DNA of 64,000 bases from Pezizomycotina sp. ARF18 (Eukaryota; Ascomycota), in the NCBI GenBank assembly GCA_002224055.1, contig AZLU01000231.1, forward strand, positions 1 to 64,000, in the 5' to 3' direction. How positions within the stretch are numbered: the first letter of the stretch is position 1; the number at the start of each line of letters is the position of its first letter. A program made the position numbers and the translations under genes. Of this stretch, positions 24,136 to 36,935 are shown in pieces. The notes beneath the pieces were generated by a model that saw only the letters and a program-made list of their open reading frames with translations, did not search any database and was not told the DNA's origin.

Positions 24136-25318
24136 AAAAAAATATAGAAACAAAATGAATTAAGCCATGAGGGCTTTTTTTTTTTTTTTTCTTTCTTCTT
24201 TTTTCTTTTTTCTTTTTTTTTTTACCGAAGTATTTTTTGACGGCGCGGTGGAACGGAGGTGTTTGATGTTTTCCGCAGTGGGTTACTTTTCACACGTAAT
24301 ACCTCATCGACGTTTCGTTGCGAACAACCTCATTTTCGTCCGGGGAAGTCTTCATGCAATTCATCATTCCACTTTTTCCTTGGGGTAATTATTTCCCCCA
24401 CAATTGTCGAATCTTTACACTGAAACATACATACTTCAGTTGAGCGGATTACCTATATTTAGCTTTTGTGAGATTATTCATGTACAATTCTTTTCGTTCT
24501 TTTTTTTTTTGGGGAATATTAGATCGCTTTGACAGCTCTTTTTGTATTTGTGCATCTCCATATTCTTTACTGGAGGAACGCAACTTTCTTTTCTTTGCAT
24601 GTACGTCTACCTTTTGGTAAAAGCGCGCTACTAAGTTCTAGTGTAATAATAACAATATACGATTGAAGGTACATATAAAAGAGTATCGCTTGCACCTCTT
24701 TTGCACGATGCATAGACCGTGGTATGAGTCTATCCAGAAAAAATCAAAAAGCTAGAAAGCTAGTGATGAAAGTACAAAAGTGAACGAATGTTGATCGCAG
24801 ATTTGGTAACACATTGTTTATTCGCCGGATTATTATATTACTGTATAAACAACGCAACATAGAGGTATATATCCAATTTGTGAAATACATGTGACTGGAT
24901 ATTGAGCTAGGAGGTTTGCGTTCTTGCCTATATTTAGATCTTTTCTAAAGTAGATAATCATTTGCTCTAAGATTTAGTAGACTAGTATATGGTAATAGAA
25001 GTTCTAATAAAGATATACATCCTACTATTAGTTGTTATCCACCGGATAATACAATGCAACAAATAATTGTTCGGTTCCACGTATGAAGCACACACATCAC
25101 GCTAACTTGAGTCAAGGTATTGGTTATATAAAGGCAGGAGTTTCAAACATTATCATTATGATATTTTTTATCTGCCTTTTTAGGTATTTTTTTATTAATC
25201 TTTAGGAGAGTAACACGTTCAAAAACATATGCTTCGTTTATAGAACTTAATATAAATAGATAGGGAGAGTTATTCAGACAAGATATCGTGATGTGCTTAT
25301 ATAAATACTTAACATATA

Positions 25319-25349
<31 letters not shown>

Positions 25350-25432
25350 GAGAAGATACTCCGACCATGCAAGAATTGCTTATACAAAATCCTCCACACC
25401 AGTTAAAAGGGAAACCAAGAATTGCTTTTCGT
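24136..25432. other. Convergent intergenic region
   Basis: Between the 3' ends of the PMP47-like gene and the MARVEL gene. T-rich just after the PMP47-like stop (24,174-24,222) and AT-rich beyond. Contains a T29 run at 25,321-25,349. No supported gene. Confidence 0.5.
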
Positions 25433-26338
25433 TTAAACGGGACGTTCATGGTCTCCTGCGGCTTCTCGTGAGTCTGCTGCGGGATGCCGTAGTTCTGCTC
25501 TGGTGGACGGCACCGTGGTATCGTGGATTTCGTTGTCAGCAGCGGCGGGCGGGACGGGGGCGTTGTCCTCCTTGTGGCCGCCGAAGATGCGAAGAAGGCG
25601 AGGCGGAGAGGACGACGAGGGTCAGGGAAACGAGGCTATTGAGAAATGTTAGTACTAAAACCTCTGCAACATCCCAATATAAAATATCAGTAGGAAATGA
25701 GAAGGAAGAAAAACATACAAAGACAGCACAACGAAGGCAAAGTCGGCCTTGGGGATCTGGAAGATGTCGAGGCTGGTGAAGAGGCCAGCGTGGTCGAAGG
25801 CGTGGGCGGAGTATGCCATGGCGACGAGCCAGAGGATCACGAGAACGCCGTCGATGATGACGCAGATGAGCGCCGTCAGCGAGCCCATGAAGGACAAAGC
25901 GATGCCCGCGACTCCAGCAATGATGCTGATGAGAGCGACGGTAAGGTCGAGAGCGTAGGCACTATTGGAAGCAGGATATGTTAGTTTTATCTTCATCTAA
26001 TTACAACAATATATATAATTCATTATCAGAAGGGGATTTTGCTAGAAAAAGTTGAAACATACGGAACAGGAGCGTTGAAGAAGATGTAGTGCCGATCCTG
26101 TAATCCCTCTTGATGAGGTCGCTGGTATCGATGGTATCGATGTCGAGCCCGTGCCGAACGAGCCGAGCCCGAAGGTGTTGCTGCCCAGGCTCGAGTAGTT
26201 CGCAGCCGCCTGCTTCAGAAGCTTGTTGTATTTGACGCCGTCGTTAATGAGCTTGGCACTCAAGCCCATCACGATGATGCTGAAGACGACGAGCGTAGCG
26301 CTCAGTGCCACGCGGACGATATTGTTTCCTGCACCCAT
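25433..26338 (-). CDS. MARVEL-domain integral membrane protein
   Basis: Small four-helix membrane protein of the fungal MARVEL type, a class that associates with plasma-membrane or vesicle domains. Three exons are visible on the minus strand. Exon 1 (26,063-26,338) starts MGAGNNIVRVALSATLVVFS, giving the first helix. Exon 2 (25,719-25,971) contains AYALDLTVALISIIAGVAGI (helix 2) and LICVIIDGVLVILWLVAMAY (helix 3). Exon 3 (25,433-25,635) has LVSLTLVVLSALAFFRIFGG (helix 4), then a polar tail beginning HKEDNAPVPPAA. Introns have gtatgt donors and tag acceptors. Indels near 26,120 and in exon 3 disturb the frame, and the stop may lie further 3'. The call rests on helix layout and composition; I cannot name an ortholog. 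Confidence 0.75.
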
Positions 26339-27779
26339 TTTTTCTTCGTTCGTTTCGTTTCAATTTCGTAAAACCTTTCCTTTTCCTTTATGTCGTAAAA
26401 TGAATGTGTAATATAAAAGAGAGAAGCAAGTGGAGGTCCTTTTATATCTCCTTGGTAACCGGAAGGAAATGTGCGTTAACGAAAAGCTTGGTAGATCCTT
26501 CGATATTCCAGACTTCTCCTCCTATGCAATAATTAAAAAAGAAAGACTCTTTTATAATATAAAAGGAATTGGAAAAGTAAAAAAAAGTAGCGAAAAAGTG
26601 GGAAATGCTCCATAGTTTTATATACCAATGGGAATTTTCCTACTCTGAAGATATCAATTGTCGACAGGGAGTGGATGGATCCATACCACATGGGTCTCGC
26701 GACGAAGCAAAACCCTGGGATGTCCGCCAATTTTCCCGCATCCTGCTGTATATTTTCTTTTCTGCCTCTCTCTCTTAATCGGATGTTTCTGATAAAAAGA
26801 TATCCGTCTGGGTAGTCATAGCGAGTCATTGGATGAGCTCCTTTTCGGCGTCCATCCAGGATTGTCCGACATGGTACCACCTATATACTTTTTTCTCTAA
26901 AAAAAGACCCAGTGCCAGCACTTATCGAGAAAGAGGTCGTTGGTTTTTTGCTTATTAGCGCAAAGTATATGTTCTTTTCACTTACAAGGGGACGAGAACA
27001 GCCGCAAGTGTGGGCCCAGGTTTTGGTCATCGAACCTTTCGTACCATCCCATCGCGCAATAGGCCCCCTTCTTTCGGTTAGGCAAGCAATATACTTCACA
27101 TCCAAACCGTGTCAAAGTCGTTGCAGAGACATGTCTATAAAAATAACCAAAAGAGATATGGAAAAAGCCGACACCAAGTTGTTTTTCTGGGCAGTATCAG
27201 CCACTGACAACGGTTATTTTGACACATAAAAAACGATTTCAAGGCGATCGTGTTGCTCTAGAATCTTTTGACTGGAAGTAACTGTATATGCAAGGAAAAG
27301 GGTTAGAAAAAAAAAAGGAAATAGAGTTGGAAAAGGAATATTGCAGGCGCGCCAATACGCCAGACGTGCAGATATAAAAAGAAACGAGCGAGAAGAGACT
27401 AATGACAACAAGAGTAACAATAGCGAAAAGGCAATAAAATTGAGAACGTTCGTCGGAAAAAGGAAATAAATCCTTATACCGATTCTTTCCTCTCTATATT
27501 TTTTCTTAGTTTTTTCTGCAGGGTGGTCAGTTCTCGTGCAAGGATAGATAGTTAAAAAACGATCACCTACTTACTGGTAAATGATTTAAAAAGCTCTCTG
27601 GGTTTTTGATTTTCATCGCCCCATTCTCGCTATTTATCTATCGCAAGGATTTCTCTTTATTTCCTTTTGTGCGTATTCGTCTTTTATTCCCCCAAATTGC
27701 AAAAAACAGGTTGGATCCCTTACCGGAGAATATACCTGCACAGAAACGAAGCAGGGGAATCCCGAGCGCAAGAAGAAGG

Positions 27780-27811
<32 letters not shown>

Positions 27812-28969
27812 TACGTAGCTCGGTGGAGGACAGCATTGGCGGACCTGCTGTTTCTCTCAGAGCGGTAAAAAGAAAGATTGATTTCAATTAATTTCGGAAG
27901 ATATCCCAGGGTCATCGGCTGCAGATAGTACCCCCTCCTCCTCAGTGCATCACTGTGGAGAACCAATACGTGATATGTTGATATGGGTGTGTGTTATTTG
28001 TCGCCTTTTTGTCGCCTTGGTCGTTCGTGCGCTGCCCGTTACGTTAGGATCATGCAGCCACTGCTTTTCCCATGTCGCGGAGTGGGGACTTGCGTTTAGT
28101 TTCCACGAGTTATTAGTGTAAACCCGAAAAAGCACACTAAGGACAACCGACAAAAGAAAGCCACAAAAAGGCCTTACAGGAAATCTTTTTACATAACGCC
28201 GTTTGTATTTTGGTCGTTTTTTTTTATCAGGAAGGAAGCTTCCAAAGATCCCTACCTATCAACAATTTAACTGGTTTCTCACGAGGTTCCTGGAATGTTT
28301 TGATCTACTTAGCTGGATCAAACCTCATTGCCTTTCTTCCCAGAAATAGTGAATAAAACAAAAACGTCAGATCGGCTTAGCCCGAGGTCCTCGAAATAAC
28401 AAGGTCTGCGATACAAAATGAAATGGACAGTTTCGGCCAAAACAAGCATCAAGGTTAGAGCAAATGACGTTTGCCCATGGTGTTTATAGATATAGAATGA
28501 CTGGCCAGGCACCTCTCTTGTGGCGGCGTTCGCATGCAAAGAAGACTGAAAACCACGAAGAAAATTCTGCTTGAATAAATTAAATTTATATTATCAAATA
28601 AAGTTGTTTATTTTAAGGGCATGGCACACTGATTAATGTTACCTTTCGACAACAACCAAGTAATAGGATCTCAAGGCACTCGGCTCATGGTAGTACCGAA
28701 ACTATGGTCGCTAAACGCTGATGGTCAAATTGGACGAAAATTAAAAGAGATCAATCCGAGTAATGCTTTTATTGATGTGGGAAATCGATACCAGAAACTC
28801 CGACGCATGTAGAAGGCGCTTTGAAAAAAAGGTGAAGGATCCAGTTGAAGAAAGTAACACAAGGTTTGGAGACAAATCAAAACAAACGTGAGGAGATGCT
28901 TTGTCGCCAGGAATTTGACATATAAGGTATCACAGAACCAGGTACTTTTCCGTAATTGCTTTTGCGAAT
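26339..28969. other. Intergenic region, no supported gene
   Basis: About 2.6 kb between the promoter side of the MARVEL gene and the 3' end of TFC4. Minus-strand open frames at 28,318-28,539 and 28,725-28,976 look partly hydrophobic, but no family is recognised and I do not call them. A poly-A run of 29 lies at 27,780-27,808. Confidence 0.45.
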
Positions 28970-31900
28970 TCAACATTCCGCTCGCCGCATAATAAGCTGC
29001 AGGTTATAAGCCGACTCCATTTCAGATCAGCAATTGTCGGACCCGAAGCTTGTCTTCTTTCGTGGTTGGAGGAGATTATCCGATATTTTCAGCGCCTTTC
29101 GTAGAAAGTTATCGCGTGATGAGGAAGCCCTATAATGTTCACAAGCTGTTAGGCAGATGCCCTTTGGAAGAAAATAAATGAATACACTTCGGTCTGAAAG
29201 ATGTTTTAATGACCTATCTGATGGAAGGCCCTTGCAACGTTGAACTCTGCCTCTTGCATGTCGAAGAACATCTGGTTCATCTCTTTTCTCTGTGCTTCCT
29301 TCATCCGAACTTCGTAGTACTTGAACAGGAACTGTAGACCTTGAAGACCTGGTACTGACGGTTTTCTGCTTGTGCTTGGAACGCACGATGAAGATAAGCC
29401 AGCGAAAGCGTGAACAGGACCATAGGGTTGTTGGGATTTCGTGATAAGCTCTGCGAGATAGTCTGATAATACCCAAATAAATTGTAGTTAGCGTATCGAA
29501 ACTTTATATATATTTATATTTTCATGTCTTCTTAGGGCTATTCATACTCATTGCAGGAGTGTAACTGGTCCCAGATGACAACATATTGCCGTAGAGCAAA
29601 GCAAGGGCAACGTTGTTCGATGTTGGCCTAAGGGCTGTCCGGCCTCATCCTCGATAAAACAGATGCAGCTGAGTTGACTGCTCGTCCCAGAACGTGGTGA
29701 TCTATTCCCTTGATATGCCTCATGAAATACTTTTGATTGATACTGTGATTGAATATAGACTCTCCTCCATCTAAGGGACCACGAATCAGGCAGCAGACGG
29801 CAGAGTAGAGGTTATAGGCTTCGTTTTGGAATTGTCGGTTTGAAGTAAACCAACGGATAGCGTGCTGCGTTTGACTAACATCTTGTGCGTACAAAGCGCA
29901 AGCTAAAACAAAGAAGACGAACGAAATGTCAGTACACTGTTGATAACAACGAGCTGTCGAAAGAGGAAGTAATAATGTAAGATTCAGAGGAGTGTTATAA
30001 AAAGAAAGCTTGAAATACCTAGAAGTGTCAAGCTAAACATAAACACCGGTCGCTTGTTCGGTCTGGGTCCGTTTGATCGTGAAAATAGATGTTCGCATCT
30101 TGGCCTTTTTTCAATGTTCTGTACGCAGCTTCATAGTCACCCTGGAGTGTAAGTTGGATAGAGTATTCGAGTATAATGTCCAACCAGATGTCGAAGGCCA
30201 ATCCACGGTACTGGTTTTGTCCGGAATTCCATCATTTCATTGTGCTTTTCGCCGGTTCTTAGCGCCCTTGCTGGTGTGTATCCGATGAAGCCAGGATACC
30301 TCATGTACCGCTCGCTGGGTAAAGCGCCTCGATTGCAGAAAGTCATTGATCATCTCGCCAGCTGCCTCCATCCACTCCTCCATGGCTATGGGATCCTCAG
30401 CCCTGAAAGTTGGCGTAAGCTCCACAAGCTTTTGATAATGCGCAAGCACATTTCCGTCTTTCCTTTTCTTCCAAGTACCTCTGCGATATGTGCTCCTTCT
30501 TTCGAGCACTTGCAGCAGCCCTCTTTGCCTTCTTTTTCGAGGGCTTCTTCGCTTTGGCGCAGGAGTTTTAAGGAGAGTGTTGAAGAGGCCAGTACGGGAT
30601 GTAGCCTTTTCAACTCTGGCCTCTCGCGTTCTTTTGCCTCCGTGCTGCCCTTTCTCTTCAGCTGCTTTATGCTACTGATTTCGTCTTGAAGGGATTTGGC
30701 GCTCCCTCTCGCCTTGTTCCTTATATATGTCTACAAGGGCTTTGCGAGATGGTAGTCTGTTTCATCCTCTTCAGCAACCATTTTGAAAAACTTTTCCGCA
30801 TCGTCCCTTCCAATTGCTTTGAGCGACTTTGCAAGCCTGATCCAAAGTTGAGGATTGTAGTAGTCATCATTTTCCTGCAGATTGCTGTAGAACTCTAGCG
30901 CATCTTGATGTCTGCATGCCTCCGCACAAGCATCGCCAGCGCAAGTACCACTTCGGAATATTTCGAATCCGTGACTTTGAGGACATCAAAATGGAACTAC
31001 CAAGTTTAAAGTCAATGTGATTAGTAATGAGTTCATGACTTGTTTGGTGCTTGGCTTGAACTATATAAGCCTTATACTTATAGTACAGAAATTGAATATG
31101 CTTACCGTTGCTTCATCAGGGTCGTTGATTTTCAGTCTAAAAAGAGCAAGTTTGAGACGCACTCTGGGGAAGATGGTAGTTGCTCATGCCGCTGGCGACC
31201 TTTGACAAAATCAGGATCTGCTTTTTTCGGTCGTCCTTAACGTCCCACTCCCTGTCATCATCAAGCGTATCCCAGTAGGTTTCGTCTGAACGTCCGTAGA
31301 GCCACCGGGCCAAAGACCTTATCTCTTGAATACCTTTGCCCACTTTTGGGCAAGCTTGTAATATGTCTCCGTAGATGTTGATGTGCCTCCACCAACGCAC
31401 CGCCTTCTTCGCCTGGATTCGAATTGGATTTCCAATATTCGATATGCTTTTCGAACAAATCTATTGCTTCGTTTACATTTCCGATCTCGACTTAACATTG
31501 AGCTAACTCCGTAACAAACCCATTTCGTGGTGCATGAAATGGAGTAGAGTCTCAAACCTCTCGCAGCATCCCGGAATCTTCTCGAATCCTTGAAGAGATT
31601 CGATCGCTGATACAATTGATTCGACATCCTCTTTGTCCTGTTTGAGAGCCTGCTGTAGAGATATATAGCCTGCTCCCTCAAGCCGGCGCCTCATCATCGT
31701 ATTTGCCGGACTCGAGAAGTTCGGTGGTCATACGCGCGCACGTGCCAGAGTTCGGGATCATTGGGCCTAACATGAGCGCGGTAGTCCACGCGAGGAGACA
31801 CTTGTACATGTCGCCAGTTTCCTTGTGTATCTCGCCAAGGACCTTCCAAGCGGGATATACAGTTGCGTCAATCTGGATAACCTGCGTGACGAGCCGCTGA

Positions 31901-32852
31901 GCCTTATCGTGCTCTTGGTTCACGTAAGCCTGATTCGCTTGACCTAAGAGAGACTGTACTTCGTGTGATAAGGGCATTTCGGCTGCTTTCCTGCGCTTTG
32001 TATATCGACGACCGAGCGAATCGACCCCGGTCCTAGATTCATTCCGACGATTCGGTTTGATTGCGCTCGGGTCTTCACCAGGCCCTGTGAAAGGAGTTCA
32101 TCTTTGCCCGAAAATTTTGCCAGCATTGCCTGATCGATGCGTGCGACGGCATCATCGTCGTCATCGTCATCTTCATCATCAAAATCGTCCTCCTCAAGAT
32201 CGTCTTCCTCAAGATCGTCCTCCTCTTCATCATTGTTGTCTACTTCCCCCTCTTCCAAATCTTCGTCGAGGCTCATTTCGTCGTCTTCGCCATAGTATTG
32301 CATCTCGTCGCGGCAGACAGTTCCTCCTCTTCTTCTTCTTCATCGTCGTCATCACCATAAGACCCAGCCGGGCCTTGCCGAGTAGCACCGCTGCGAGGAA
32401 TCCGTAAGAGAGCTTTGGTAGGTAGGTAAATGATCGTTAGCAGGAAAACTGAGAACTCTCAGCTTTGAGGGCTACTCACTCTTCGTACGGTCCATCGCTA
32501 TCTTCTTCCTCAGCCGAGTCACCCCTCTTCGTCGTCGAAGCTAGCTGGATCGACGAGTCTGTCGTTCATTGGATGAGCAATGTTGGGTCGTGCTGGAGGA
32601 TGATGGGAGGTATAGCAGAGCGTTTCGAAACAGCAGAAGACTCGGAGCCAGAACGATGCTCTTCCCAAATCCGCTGACTTGAAATACGCCAAACACTCCT
32701 GCTGCGGTCACGGACGATTGCTGGAAGTCCATACTGTCGCCGCTGAAAGTGTTAAATGGCGCGCCATGTGGCGGTGGAGCGTTTGAGCTACCCGTGGGAG
32801 CTTGATTTCCATGATCGCAACCCCCGGTATTCAAATTTTGCAATGAGATCAT
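28970..32852 (-). CDS. TFC4: Transcription factor IIIC TPR subunit (TFC4/Sfc4)
   Basis: TPR-rich subunit of TFIIIC that recruits TFIIIB to tRNA and 5S genes for RNA polymerase III. The likely start is MISLQNLNTGG at 32,852. An acidic N-terminal segment (about 32,160-32,290) encodes DDLEEDDLEEDD-type repeats, followed by AVARIDQAMLAKFSGKDELL. The TPR array starts with VQSLLGQANQAYVNQEHDKA and AWKVLGEIHKETGDMYKCLL, the standard beginning of this protein. The C-terminal TPR half includes HYQKLVELTPTFRAEDPIAM (about 30.4 kb), AIRWFTSNRQFQNEAYNLYS (about 29.8 kb) and KYFMRHIKGID. A plausible end is SAYNLQLIMRRAEC with stop at 28,970-28,972. Several frames are needed, from indels and probable introns (for example near 29.5, 29.95 and 31.0-31.1 kb). 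It is divergent from UGO1, with about 750 bases between the two starts. Confidence 0.9.
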
Positions 32853-33599
32853 TGGACGGTCCTGCTTCGCTGAGAGGACTCGCGCGCGTCGAGTTCGAGG
32901 TCGTTTTCACGTTACTATTTATTATTATTATTTTTTTTGGCACCTGTTTAAAAACGTAAAGAAATGTGCAACAAGGAAGAGTTAACGTGGAGAACAAAGC
33001 GCATAAGAAAGCTAAGGTTCTATCTAGAAAGCTTTACCTTTTTATATCAATTTCAAGGTCTTCCTTCAGAAGAGCCTCTTAGGCTAAAGTCGTTTTGAAA
33101 AGTCGAACACAGCAAAGGTCTTTCTACTGTTATTAAATAATACTTATGAACACATATTTAAGACAAACCTTGAACTGCAAGCTAACGATCGTAAGAGATT
33201 TATATATTGTAATATCAATCGAATTTATTTATTTCATTATTTCCTGGCTGCCAGCTAGCTACTACTGAAAAATATATGTATGCAGGACCCCTCGGCGCCT
33301 GCAACATCCACTTGATCCCACCACCCACCTTTTTACCGATCACTACTGAGAGTAGAAAATAGACGTGGCATACCATACTAGCCCTTTATATCTCCACAAA
33401 AGCACAAGGGAGAAGAAGAAAAAAAATTTTCCACGGCTAGAAGTTCCCTCCTACTGGAGATTGCTATATCATATACGCCTGATCTTGTTGTATCTTACAG
33501 AGCCGACCTCTTTATTCGAAGCAAGCAAAGCAAGAGCGGAACTGGTGAATTCCGATTTTCATATCGAAAGGTGAGAAAGAGATTCACAGCGGATCCAAG
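32853..33599. promoter_or_regulatory. Divergent TFC4/UGO1 intergenic region
   Basis: About 750 bases between two outward-facing genes, so both promoters must lie here. AT-rich in the middle. I recognise no specific factor site. Confidence 0.4.
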
Positions 33600-35184
33600 A
33601 TGACGAGCAATACATACACACCGAACCCGTTACGGCATACTACGTCCCTCCAGCTCATGATTTCCTGACGGGGAAGCTTGGATCGGCGGTTCCAATGGCC
33701 CTACCACGCCTCGGCCGTAGCCAGCAACGTTTCCAAAAGCAGTGGCGGTACAGTGCCTTCTCGTCGGCTACGCGGGAGATGCTGGCCGACCTCGACTATT
33801 CGGACTAACCTGGAGACACCGAGCATAGGCGAGGGCGTGCGTAACCTGTTCGACACCGCGCTCATGCGCATACGAGCGTCCTCATCCTACAGCCGTTTAA
33901 GGTCGCCAAGACAGTGCTACAATGCCAGCATATCCCGAAGCGGAAGGGAAGGATACTGGGGCGGTCCCAGGGAGCATTACGAGCGATACGCCGATGGATA
34001 CTCCGGGCGTATCGGATTTTGGTCGGAATGGAAGGGCGATGGCGGGTAAGCGGTCGCTAAAACATACCCTCAAATATCGTGATGTAGTGTTAACTAATGG
34101 GCTTTATCTTCGGAAAAAAGACCATATCAGATGATGACGAAGACCCGCCTTACTTGCAACCGATGATATGGAAAATACCGCGGCGGAGTGGTCTCAAAGC
34201 CAAAGAAGCGGACAGAGGGAACCGAGTCGTGGTCGGAAGATGGTGGACCGGAGAGGCGTCCTTGTACATGACCCGGAGGCTACATCTGCGCCGCCGTCAT
34301 CGCACTATATCAAGACCAACAAGATCGGTGTACTTGGAGATGTTTTGAACGGCATATGGAATAAGGAGGGAGTCTGGGGTTATGGAAAGGTATGCATCAT
34401 ATATCACTACACCTTGCCGAATAATTTCTGCAACTGGACAACAGAGACTGAAGAGAGATCCGTATTTATGTTAGGTGCGAATTCTGCATTTCTTTATGTG
34501 GTCATGACCTCAACCCTCGAAACTGGACACAGTCATTCCTCTCCGCTGTCCTAGCTATTCCGGACCCATCGCTTACAGAGATCGCCGACTCCCCCTTCCC
34601 CTCGTATCCCTCTCCATCTCCGTCGCCACCTCCGCCGCCATCGCGCTCCTCCTTCCCGCTCGACATCATCCGTACAAGGCTAATGCTCGCCCCGGTCGAC
34701 GATACGCCACGCGGCCTAATCGGCCTCTTCCAGGGTCTACCCAGCAAGACCTGCCCGCAATCCCTCCTCCTGCCCACCGCCTCCACGCCGCGATCCCGAG
34801 CTTCATGACCCTCGGTACCCCTTGGCTCCTGCGCGCCCAGCTGGTATCGACGCCGTCCTCACACCCGCGTCGTACTCGATCTGCACGTTCCTGAGCTCCG
34901 TCGTGGAGCTGTTCGTGCGGTTACCGCTGGAGACGTCGCTGCGGAGGGGTCAGCTGGAGGTTTCCCCGAGCAAGACGATTGTACCCGTAGGCAAGTACGA
35001 CGGCGTCTTCGGAACGCTAGCAAGCATCTACAACGAAGAGGAGAGCGGAGGAAGGCTGGGCGTCGAGGGTCTCTTCCGAGGGTGAGGCTGGGAGTGTGGG
35101 GTCTCGTCGGAATGCGCGTTATGGCCTTATTTGGGCACAGCAGGCGGCGGCGACGGGCGGTGCTGCTGCTCTGTTCTAGAGTAG
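33600..35184 (+). CDS. UGO1: Mitochondrial outer-membrane fusion protein Ugo1
   Basis: Modified carrier-fold protein of the outer mitochondrial membrane that links Fzo1 and Mgm1 during fusion. The start MTSNTYTPNPLR continues, after an indel, as YYVPPAHDFLTGKLGSAVPM, matching the NPLRPYYxPP start of Ugo1. Then come AREMLADLDYSDYLETPSIG and GEGVRNLFDTALMR, the conserved DLDYSDYL segment. The carrier-like half contains GVLGDVLNGIWNKEGVWG, FPLDIIRTRLMLAPVDDTPR with GLFQGLP, and PASYSICTFLSSVVELFVRL with PLETSLRRGQ. The end GVEGLFRG...VLE with stop at about 35,182-35,184 is provisional. An intron interrupts near 34,050-34,130 and another probably near 34,390-34,470. Frameshifts occur near 33,640, 33,800, 34,200 and 34,800. 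Confidence 0.92.
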
Positions 35185-36052
35185 AGACAGCGATAGCGAG
35201 TAGCTGCGAGCTACTGTTCGCAAAATGACAATATCAAAAGCTTTTTTTTTTGCTCATTCGAAAGTCAACACATTGCAATTGACAATTTAGAAAGTAAGAC
35301 TTCACACCGTTTCTTTTGTCTAGCATCTCCCCTCATACATTTGGACAAAGGTCGCTCTGCACCATGCATGCTTGGAAGAGCATACGCGTATGAATTTTAC
35401 GATTCACGACCTTTTTCTATATCCATGCGTGTATATACTTTTTCCTTCTCACCTTATACTGTTCGTTCTTCACCTTTTACCATTCTTTCTTGGGCATCGA
35501 GGTTGCAAGTTCTCCCACAAAAAGAATATTATTGCTATTTTATCAAAAGGAATTGCTGCTACGAGTATGCAAAATTTCCTTTTGCCCAGCATCGCATGCC
35601 TGTGCGTTTTCTTTCACATGTAATTACTTATTGATTTACTTTTTTTTTTTTTTAGTTTTATATATATATATATATTCATGTTTTCTTTGAATACAGGTTA
35701 GGAGATTTGAGGCTTGGTCTTGAATCTTGACATACTGTTAAATACAAGAGCTGCTACTCACTCGACTTCAATTTTGATATCTAACGAGAGTAGCTATGTA
35801 GGAAACTCCCCAGCATTCTGTTGGCCGCGAATGCCACAGCTTCTGTAAGGAAAAAAAAAAAAAAAAAAAAGGCGTGTGGATGAAAGAGTAGGTAGTATCC
35901 CAACGAAAATGATATATATAGCAGTATATAGCGAGATGATATTCGTCACGCAAAATTTTGCCAAGAAAAGCAATATGGAATAGATAATTTCAAAAACCCT
36001 TGCATGAGCCCTTCAAAACAATAGTTTTAATATCTCCCTCCGATATATTCTC
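35185..36052. other. Convergent intergenic region
   Basis: Between the 3' ends of UGO1 and ureidoglycolate lyase. T-rich, with (TA)n near 35,660-35,680 and a poly-A run near 35,850-35,869. No supported gene. Confidence 0.5.
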
Positions 36053-36935
36053 CTACAGCTTCGCCCTTACCCCCTTTCCTCGACGTTCGGTACCTCGACC
36101 GTAACCCCCGTCCCCGATATCGCACTCCTCCGTATCCTGACCGCCGACGCCGGAACCGTTCTCGTGCACGACAACAACAAAATCCATCTCCTTATCCCCA
36201 GCGCCACCATCGGCGCGTGCCACGTGCCCACGCCGTACGTCACCGCCTGCGAACCGGTACAAACGAACGCCTTCAGCGGCTTAATCCGGCAATCCCTACC
36301 CGCAATAGCACCCTTAGATAGCGGCGCGAGCATACCAGCCGGCGGCACGGAAAGGGTGGGGGCGGTTACTCGAGTCGAACGTCTTCGTCGGCTTACGCAG
36401 CCGTAATGGAACGGCGGGGGACGCCAAATCCACCGTCACTTTCTTTTTCCTTCTTTTGGTTTTGTAGTAGTAGTAGTAGCTCTCTCCTCGCCTCCGGCGG
36501 TATCCCGCTCTTCTCTTTTAGCGTCGGCGCGACGATAACTAAATATCTCCTCTCGCTATTACCACCCGTATCAACACCCATGGAATAACGTCTGCGTCGT
36601 ATACGGGTGCCGCTCCAGTATCTTAACACGAAAAACCTTGCGCGATTCGGCGTGGACTTCACCGGTACTACTCGCCAGTAACTCCTCCGTCCTAGCGTTG
36701 TGTTGGTGAACGTGTTCTAGCTGCCGCGGTTTGCAGACGAAGAGGTTTATGTTTGCGGTCGCGGGGGGCCGGAGAGGGCTTTTATGTAGGTTAGGGGGAT
36801 ATTTGCGGGTATTTCGAGGCGGTGCCTTGGTTTACGGTCGAGGAGCCGGCGGGGAGCTCGGGGGTTTTGGATGACGGCGCCGAAGGCGGAGAAGGCGGAT
36901 GGTGTTAGGGGGACCGCGGGGATCGTGAGTGGCAT
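36053..36935 (-). CDS. DAL3: Ureidoglycolate lyase (ureidoglycolate hydrolase family)
   Basis: Cleaves ureidoglycolate to glyoxylate and urea, the last step of allantoin breakdown. The minus-strand start MPLTIPAVPLTPSAFSAFGA followed by VIQNP is the usual N-terminus (PLT..AF..FG.VI). The middle piece (about 36,430-36,600) ends with MGVDTGGNSERRYLVIVAPT, matching the family GVD...RYLVIVAP. Next come KAFVCTGSQAVTYGVGTWHA and PMVALG, carrying the metal-site TWHxP-type motif, then MDFVVVVHENGSG and DTEEC. The end is TVEVPNVEERGKGVRAKL with stop at 36,053-36,055. At least four frame changes are needed. Its allantoin-pathway partners are not in the window, so it is not clustered here. A (TAG)n run near 36,465-36,480 falls inside the coding span and may mark an intron or an insertion. 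Confidence 0.87.

Noticed and set aside
25288-25779. 163-codon plus-strand open frame
   Set aside because: It is antisense to MARVEL-gene exon 3 and begins with a translated poly-T run.
28318-28976. Hydrophobic minus-strand open frames near the TFC4 3' end
   Set aside because: Some membrane-like segments, but no family match I can recall and no consistent exon structure.
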